A DNA stretch of 64,000 bases, from the NCBI GenBank assembly GCA_023078555.1, contig CM041201.1, forward strand, positions 7,819,172 through 7,883,171, in the 5' to 3' direction. Both the position numbers and the translations under genes were made by a program. Shown piece after piece: positions 56,783 through 64,000 of the stretch; position 1 is the stretch's first letter; each line of letters begins with the position of its first letter. The notes beneath the pieces were generated by a model. That model did not search any database, was not told where the DNA came from, and saw nothing but the letters and a program-made list of their open reading frames with translations. The DNA comes from Ulva prolifera. Its lineage: Eukaryota > Chlorophyta > Ulvophyceae > Ulvales > Ulvaceae.

Positions 56783-58110
56783 TGCGGGTGATGTGGAGAG
56801 TAGGATTGAAAAATGGTGCCGAGGAGATGGGGCCGGTTTGCGCGGCACCGCGTGCCCCCGGAAGCATGAGACGTTTCTGGACGTAGAGGAAGAGTTCGGT
56901 TAGTGTGTGGTGCGGTGCGGTGGATTGGACGCCTGTGCTCGATTTATGGTCCGGGCAGGCGGATTTACGAACTGCATGCGTGGCGGAGATGAGGTGGGGC
57001 TTGTGGAAGTGTTGTTGGTCCAACAGTGCAATGCTTTACGCTCGCCAGGTTGCCAGCCTGGAGTCAATTGTGCGCATGTAATATTCTCTATCTTCGTGCA
57101 TGATCTGATGCTTTCTTCCTCTAGTAGCATGTCGTGCACACCATACTTCCATGACGGCGAGCACAAGGGTAATTCGATCTAACCCAAATTGAGTCAAGTT
57201 TGACTGACGATAAATTGACGTGATCAAATATTAATTGGGCAAATATTAATTGGGAACCCCGTAGTGAGACCAATCTTGAAGTGACTATGTTCGCCATGAC
57301 AATATTATCTCAGCAACAAACATGCAAGTTTAAATTGTCAACGTGACCCGGCAACTTTGGAATTTTGTGGAGCCATTGTGTCCAAACGAACCATACCGAA
57401 TTTGACACTTGCTGCCTTTCGGACAGTGCGTATGTCAAAAGATATGCAGATGCAAAGCTGCATTCTACAACTGTGTTGCCGCTGCATATGCACGTGCAAT
57501 CCGAGCATGTTCTCAACTACCGGTGCCTAGGTGTTGACTAGTCGGGTAGCGCAGGGAGCTGGGCACCCTAGCGAGCGTACAGAATCGACTGGAGAGAACG
57601 ACACGGGTAATAATGCAGCACACAATGGAATGACTGGAACAGGAGCGCCCCAATCGACCAAAGGTAATTGTTGCCGAAGCCATGTTGCAATGCTCCGCTT
57701 CTTGTAGCCACGGGCAGGGACAACGGAGCGCGAGGTTCCGTGGGATGTGCCGGCAGAGGCCCTTTAGGAGTTTTTTTTTTCTGCTAACACGGGCACTGCA
57801 ACTTATGTGACCCGTTTAATAGCCTTGTGGTCCGGGGAGGGCGATGTGTATCTCTGTAGAGATAGGCTGCATGCATTGCTGAGATGCCGCGCGACTTCAA
57901 GGATCCGCTGCGGCCCACGGTTTCTCCACTGGGTGTTTGCCAGGCTCGATGAGCTTTTTCAGCTTGGGTCAAACGTCCGCATGTCAGAGTCGATATTCGC
58001 TTGCATGATCTAATGCCCGCTTCCTCGTGCAGTCCCACCTGCATATCACATCACTTGCTCGCAATGACGGGCATCTTGTTGTTCATTTTTGTGTTTCTTC
58101 AGACTCTCCA
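56783..58110. other. intergenic region with diverged direct repeats
   Basis: Between the Argonaute stop and the next gene. Two diverged ~200-bp blocks (about 56940-57140 and 57825-58030) share TGGTCCGGG, CTGCATGC and CGCATGT...GCATGATCT.ATGC in the same order. An AT-rich patch at 57220-57262 carries CAAATATTAATTGGG twice. No gene is recognised. Confidence 0.5.
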
Positions 58111-61100
58111 ATGACGGCAGGCGCAGAGGATGAGCCCGCGGGGCTTGAGGTCGAAGAGAACGGGCGGCATCAGCCCGTCGCTGCGCCAGAGACAAGTTCT
58201 ACCACGGACACCAGTGGGTGGGGAATATTTGGATCATTGTATCAAGCATATCTGCGTATGCTCGGTTCGAAGCAGCAACAGCAGGAGACGATCGAGAGCG
58301 CACAGGCAATCGGTATGGTTTCATGCCTCCTCTGATACTGTGACGGGAAGGTGAAGAACTACCAACGGCCGCATGGCTGATTGTAAACTTTTTTTGCTTG
58401 GTGTTCAGTTATGGCAAATAGCGTAGCTGAGGAGCCAGAGGCATGCCTTGTGCAATCAGCTGTTGCAGCACCAGAGCGGCCTGAGGATGCCTGCTTTGCA
58501 TTGAATCGACAGCTGTGGGCCAACCCGACGTACGTTCTGGGCACGTCAACGAGAGTTTCTCTCGTTGGGGAGATCCTGGAGAAACCATCTGGAATGGTTG
58601 AGCATCAGTGGCACATGCCTGACCTTGTCAAAGAGAGCGTGTATGCCCTGGAGCAGCGCCTGCTGCAGGGAGCGAATGTCTTTCAGAACGAGCGGAGTAC
58701 TACCGCTGTAGCCGAAGAGTCTGTACCCCAGCACGATGCAAAGACCGAGCTGCTGGACGAGCAGGGGCTGCTGCGATTGTTCCCCATAGCTGTAAAAGCT
58801 TTCTTGGAGAGGCCGTGGCGGTTCTACCCACATGGAGGCCCTGGATATGCCAAGACAGTGTGTACGGTTCCCAGCAAACGTGATACCAATCAAGAAGCAA
58901 ATGACTCTCTCTTCTGCCTGGAAATCTGGGTATGTCGCGCACCTGCTACACCCGAAACTTGGATCGGACGAATATCGCATCTGTGACGACCAGGATGTCC
59001 TTACAGGTCAACCGTCTAGACATCCTGAGTCACCCATACATGCGGCGAGAGGAGCTGCTCGGAGCCAAGCTTCTGTCTCTGTACACAGCATACAAGAAAC
59101 GCCAAGCAGCTGGGATCATCCAGTTCTACTCAGACCGGCTGATTGGGCTCGAAGACGCTCTGTTGCAAACACGGCATCAGCTCCTGGCCATGGCGGTGCT
59201 CCTCTGCACACTTCACATTCTTGAGAGTCCGATCATTTCGAGTTGCTGCACGACACCGTGGCTGTATGCGTGAGGCCTTCTGCGCCTACATTCACGCGAG
59301 GCAGAATGCTGCAGGGAGATCTGGAGGAAGGAGGTGCAGGAAGGGGCCCGCTGGACCAGCAGGAGTCGCTGACAGATCTGGCGGTGAAGCTGGAGAAGCT
59401 TGAGGAGAATGTGGGCGTGCACCGCATGCTGCTCGAGGCGGAGGAACAGCTGCTGTATGTCGATGTCATCACAGAACTGGAGCGCACCCAGGGCCAGCTC
59501 GACAAAGTGCGGCGTCAGCAACAGCAGCGCTACACTCCCTGGGTGTGCCTCTTGGGACCAGCCTTTGCATGTCTGTCACGAACGCAGAGCAATCATCATG
59601 ACGTGGTAGGCCAAGGGCAGTACAAACTGCGTCGACTTGACTGCTTTTCCCTGCACAGCAGGAAGTGGTGCCACACCTCTATCCTGCAGCGGCACTTCAG
59701 CCGTGCATGACGTTACCTGCAATCAGGAGCTGACACGACAGCCCCTGTGTGCATTCAGACGCCGCAGCTTATCAGTCTGCTGTGCCTGAGTGAACGCAGT
59801 CATGGCAGCTCGTCCAGCTGCTTCCATCCAGACGGCAGTGCAACAACGCTGTCACCCACGGGTCATGAATTTCTGTCGGTGCTGTGCTTGCCTCTCCACA
59901 TCCTGCACCTACCGGTGTACGGCCATCTAACAAGTTGTGTGGCCGATGCCGAGCCTCCTGTGGCTACAGCCTCAACCTCTGTTTTGTTTTCCTACAGTGT
60001 ATGCACGTCAAGAATTAAAAATCCCCACCTGTGCACATGTGCGTAGAAGGTGGCCGTGTAGGATGTTGAGATTGAAGACCAGGAGCGGACAGAAGATCCG
60101 ACGAGGACAGCAGGCATCAGCCGCTTTGACATGGACGTGTTCGCCTGGATGGCGGAGCACGTGGCCATCAGGGGCCTCGACGACAGCAGCTGCCCGGAAT
60201 GTGACCACTACTACCACCAGCTTCCCGCCTCGACAGTTTCAGAGCCCTTCAGTGGCTACCTCCTGCCACCAGCGGCGCCCCCGCGGCGGACGCGGGCCCG
60301 CCGCCGCATCGAGTGCCTCATGGCAGCGCATCGCCAGGCCTGCAGCCAGGCGCAGCGCCAGCTGGAGGAGCTGAGGGCGCGGCAGAGCACCAGCGAGGAG
60401 GAGACGGGGGCGCTGGAGGCGCGGCTGGCGCGGCTGGGGGCGTACCCGCAGGCGATGGCCGGCAACACGGATGAGGCGTGGCTACGCATGAAGCAGTGCG
60501 AGCCCCGCGCGAGGCGGCGTTGGTCGCTGTAATGAAGATGCGGCGTTGCCACGTTGCCGCAGCGCACGGCACAGTGGCACACCGTTATCGGCTCGGAGAG
60601 TGTCTTGTCCTGTGGCACGGCGCAAACAGCTTGTCTTGATGCATGGAGATCCCAAGAGGGACTGGGGTCTGCGCCTGGCGCATGGGGGCACCGGCGTTGC
60701 CGCCCCGCGGCGCAGACATGTTGCAACGTGTACATGCATTGGTGTTGCTTGAATTGCTGGCAGCTTGCCGCGGCCTCACTCTCTGCCCTGTGCTGCCGCC
60801 TGTGCAGTGCAGGGCCGGCCCTCGCCCGGCGAGGTGTCGTCTCTGCTACGCCGAGACCTGGCTGCGCCATCCCGCCCACATGCAACGATCTCACGCGTGG
60901 TGGCCGCTGCAGGGGTGCATGCGCATACATCGACCAGTGCTATCAGAACCACTCCCCGGTCGGCATCGCCGCGCGGCCTCGGCCGCGCTCCGCCCACCTC
61001 CTCGAGACACGCGACCCACACGCGCGGGATGCGGGCGGGGCCTCTCTCCCGCCCCGCCTGCCAGTGCGCACTGTCAGCGTCGCTGTGCACGTCAACAACC

Positions 61101-64000
61101 AGTGCGACGCACTCTTCTCTGCCGACCGCCCCGTTCCTGCTCCGTGACTAGCTCAGGCAATACCTTGGCATCCTGTGTCCACCTACAAAACTGCATACCA
61201 GTCCATCTAGGATCTGCGGTAGTTGTGAGATGCTGCGGGACTGTGCCGCGGCGCGGCATTTCCACTCGTAACCACCTGGCTGGACGGGACCGCGACGGAT
61301 CGTGCAGATCTCGTGGCAATCTCTTGTGATTGCTGTTCATACTTTGTCTCATGTCCGGGGCGGCCACAGTCCATGTCGGAGGCCTGCCGCCGTTTCAGGA
61401 CTTGCGACGGCTCTCGATACGTTCGACCGATCATGGTCGCGGCGACCGTCCAAACACCGCGGTCATACCAATGGAGTGCCACAGACCGGTCCTCCCCCAG
61501 TCTGTACTAGTCCTCCTCCACACTGTGGAGTCCACAGTGGCCCAGGACGCCGTGGCTCGCTCATGTGACGTGCGCCCCTGCCTGCAGGCTCGTGTCCTGC
61601 ACCGCCGCGCACACGCTGATGGATCCCGGCCGCGGCCTCCCGGTCCAGACCCACATCCCCATCCAGGAGCAGTTCCAAGTCCTCCTCAAGGCGTGGCCGC
61701 GCAGCGTCAGCGTCAAGCTCTACGAGACCGTCCGCCGCCCCCGCACGCTCGCGCTCGCCTCCCGCACCCTCCTCGCGGACATACCGGTCGCGGTGCCGGG
61801 CGCGCCGGGCGTTCCGGCCGTCGCGGCGGCGCCGGCGGGCTACGAGTGGGCGTGCCCGACGCAGGCGACGGTGCCCCCGACGTGGGAGTGGGACGACGCC
61901 GACCTGCCCGACTTCCTGACTCCGGTTGATATTCCAGGCCAGCAGTCGCAGGCTGAGCAGGCGGTGTATCCTCAGGGTGCGTGCGCGGCTGGCGCGTTGT
62001 CGCGGCTGGGTCTGTGCTTGCGCGACGACTGCCGTGCTGCTCTTGTCACGACTGGCCTTGAAGCCATGATGCGACTGTGGGTGCGATGGAGTCCGCCGTG
62101 GATGGAGTCCGCCGTGCAATGGAGTCCACCATGCATGGAGTCCGCCGTGCAATGGAGTCCGCCGTGCATGGTGTCCTCCGTGCATTTTGTGTCCGCCATG
62201 CATGGAGTCCGCCGTGCATGGTGTCACACCGGGATGGCGGGATCCTGGTGGCTGTTTCGGAAATGCGATCGTGTGCGGGCAGCTGCTGCATCGGTCTATT
62301 GTAGGTGCCTCGTTCCCAACGCGGGGCACACGTACATTCAGTTCTGACTTGTCTGGCCACCCTTGGCCCAGACGTTTGGGAAGGCTGTTTCGCGCCGCCG
62401 CAGCTGTCCGGCGCATGGCCACATGCATCTGTGGTCACACCTGTCTTGAAACTGTAGCAGCCATGGCCCTCTGACGGAGTTGGAGGCCCCTGAACTCCTT
62501 GAAACCTTTCACAGCTTTGTGACTGGTAACGTGACACTCTCTCATGTGTATCTCTTGCCCCACCATTGGAGCTGAATGCGCCTGAAACACGTGAAACCTA
62601 TCAAAGTGACATGTTGCTCTCTGCCAATTGCATTGGTGGCCAATGCGTGCAGGCCGGCTGCACCTGCGGTGCTCATGGGCTCCGCTGCCGGCCTGCGCAC
62701 AGACACGGACGCCGGCCGGCATTGCCATGCAGCCAAACCACGCCTTCGCCGGCGCCGGCATCGAGAACCCGGCGTTCCAGGCGTCGGAGAACGTGGCCGA
62801 TGCGATCGCTGTGGAGATGCCGCTTGCCCCACCGCACCCTGATGAGCGCGCCGGCTCAAAGATGAAGAAGTTCGTCGGCCACCAGCGCCTCCAGTTTGCG
62901 CAGGTGCGCTCTGCAGCTGCTGCGCATGATATCCCTGCCGCCGCTCTCCGGCTGGAACGCTCATGGTATGGTGCTGGCCTCAGGCATCTTGGGCTGTTCC
63001 ATGTCCTCGCAGGCGAGGGCCGGGCTCGAAATCGTGAGATCTCCGTGTCTACGCCAGATTGATTAGCGAGGCCGCCGTGTTTCTGAACAGTGAACGGGTA
63101 TAAACAAATGCGTACACAGCACGAGCATCTCGCTCAGTGCAGCTTTCGCACACACAGCCACACTGCAACGGCCACGCCGCTGTCGCTGTCTACAGCGCAT
63201 TGCAGTTCTGCATCAGCAACAGAGCGAGAGCAGCCGCGATGTCGAGGTGACTGATGCAGTGGCTTCAAGATGCGGACATTGACCCGAACGACCCAAACAA
63301 CGCCAGCCTCGTTGAGCTGCGCCGCCTGCTCGACTCCACACAAGTCCACCTTGCGCAACAGCCGTGCTTCCGGCTGCGAGCCCGCGACTCCTCGTACATG
63401 GCACCTCCGCGCCACGGCGCGCGTGAGCGGCAGGCACAGACTCGCACCCGCTGGGGCGCCACCTCGGCCCGCAGCCCGTGCAAGAGGGCGTCGCCTGCGC
63501 AGGACGCAGGGGGTGGCGACGTGGCGCGGCCAAAGAGCCGCATGGAGGGCGGCCAGCAGCTGGTCATCGCCCTGCGCATCTGGCAGCGGCGGCTGTATGA
63601 TCAGTTGACTGTGCAGCGGGGCCTGCAAGCCGAGCTGGCGTCGGCGCCGCCACCACCGTGCGCTCCTTGCATGCGCTCCATGCATGGCTCCAGCACCGCG
63701 CTTAGCCATCTGGTATACAGTTGCTCTCTTCGGAGGATTGACAGCCGAGGGCGATCATGTAAGCTGCGGTATTCATGACGTGGGGTCGTCGTGGTTTGAG
63801 CGATGTGGGGGCGCCGTGGAAACGACAACCCGCTGCAGTATCCCTGTCCAGCGACGCCTCCTCAATTCGCGTCGTGCAACGCTGAGCAGGGCCGTCAGTG
63901 CAACAGCACAGTTGTTTCTTGTTGTGCGTGCTGGTGTTGCCTTGGGAGCCTGTCTGCACAACAAGCCCCATGCACCTTGATGTTGACCGATCTGGCAGCC
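58111..64000 (+). CDS. CC2D2A-like transition-zone protein, 3' part probably outside window
   Basis: CC2D2A is a coiled-coil/C2 protein of the ciliary transition zone (MKS module). Clear exons with matching phases: 58111-58312, 58409-58929, 59007 to about 59190 (start of the model), then an exon ending at 61101, 61588-61976, 62653-62903 and 63260 to about 63422. Coiled-coil segments at 59307-59540 (LTDLAVKLEKLEENVGVHRM) and 60060-60530 lie between. Family-like features: NRLDILSHPYMRREELLGAK, a C2 block (VSVAVHVNNQ then FQVLLKAWPRSVSVKLYET, LLADIPVAVP) and DADIDPNDPNNASLVELRRL ending in FRL. The middle exon chain (59.2-60.9 kb) and the 5' end are not settled. If right, the organism makes a cilium or flagellum. 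Confidence 0.68.
62082..62225. repeat. 20-21-bp minisatellite in a CC2D2A-like gene intron
   Basis: Seven or so variants of ATGGAGTCCGCCGTGCA in tandem, with the last units degenerate. It lies in the intron 61977-62652. Confidence 0.88.
63423..64000. other. right edge, exons of the CC2D2A-like gene not resolved
   Basis: An ORF continues in one frame to 63778, but its sequence after FRL does not resemble the family. GTGAGC at 63423 is a plausible donor. Nothing else is recognised up to the window end. Confidence 0.35.

Overview
The window is nuclear DNA from a eukaryote with GC-rich coding exons, many short introns (donors mostly GTGCG, acceptors mostly TGCAG) and a heavy load of nested repeats. 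The gene set suggests a unicellular alga, probably of the green lineage and flagellate at some life stage. It holds an eukaryotic Argonaute with a Gly/Arg-rich N-terminus, a PIP-box MSH6, an SMP/C2 lipid-transfer protein, an ACS-type MFS carrier, and a protein resembling the ciliary transition-zone factor CC2D2A. The lineage is inferred from gene content and exon style only; no rRNA or organelle marker is present.

Layout. 1-8.7 kb: the 3' part of a decayed Ty3/gypsy chromovirus (gag, protease, RT, RNase H, integrase, chromodomain), its 3' LTR, and a second LTR copy in inverted orientation. 9.98-23.7 kb (-): MSH6 in 11 exons. Its Walker A loop is split by a 7.7-kb intron that is almost entirely one hAT transposon with an 8-bp target duplication. 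The hAT transposase gene is itself interrupted by a 3.9-kb long-TIR element carrying a 180-bp satellite. 24.3-25.9 kb (-): HGH1-like armadillo protein. 26.6-34.7 kb (+): a ~1,380-residue SMP-domain and C2-domain membrane-tether protein. 35.4-38.0 kb (-): MFS transporter. 39.2-40.6 kb: an inverted repeat around a candidate small secreted protein. 42.1-45.3 kb (-): four-CBS-domain protein. 47.3-56.8 kb (+): Argonaute, 13 exons, all four slicer residues present. 58.1 kb to the right edge (+): CC2D2A-like gene, probably incomplete.

Exon models were built by hand from ORF frames, splice dinucleotides and family alignment from memory. For MSH6, HGH1, MFS, CBS and Argonaute the exon phases agree across every junction, which is the main support for the models. 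A tRNA-derived SINE family is present as three copies inside introns of MSH6, the MFS gene and Argonaute. The host genes look like housekeeping or regulatory genes rather than a pathway cluster. The most unusual content is the three-level nest inside MSH6, the SINE family and the in-frame 180-bp satellite.
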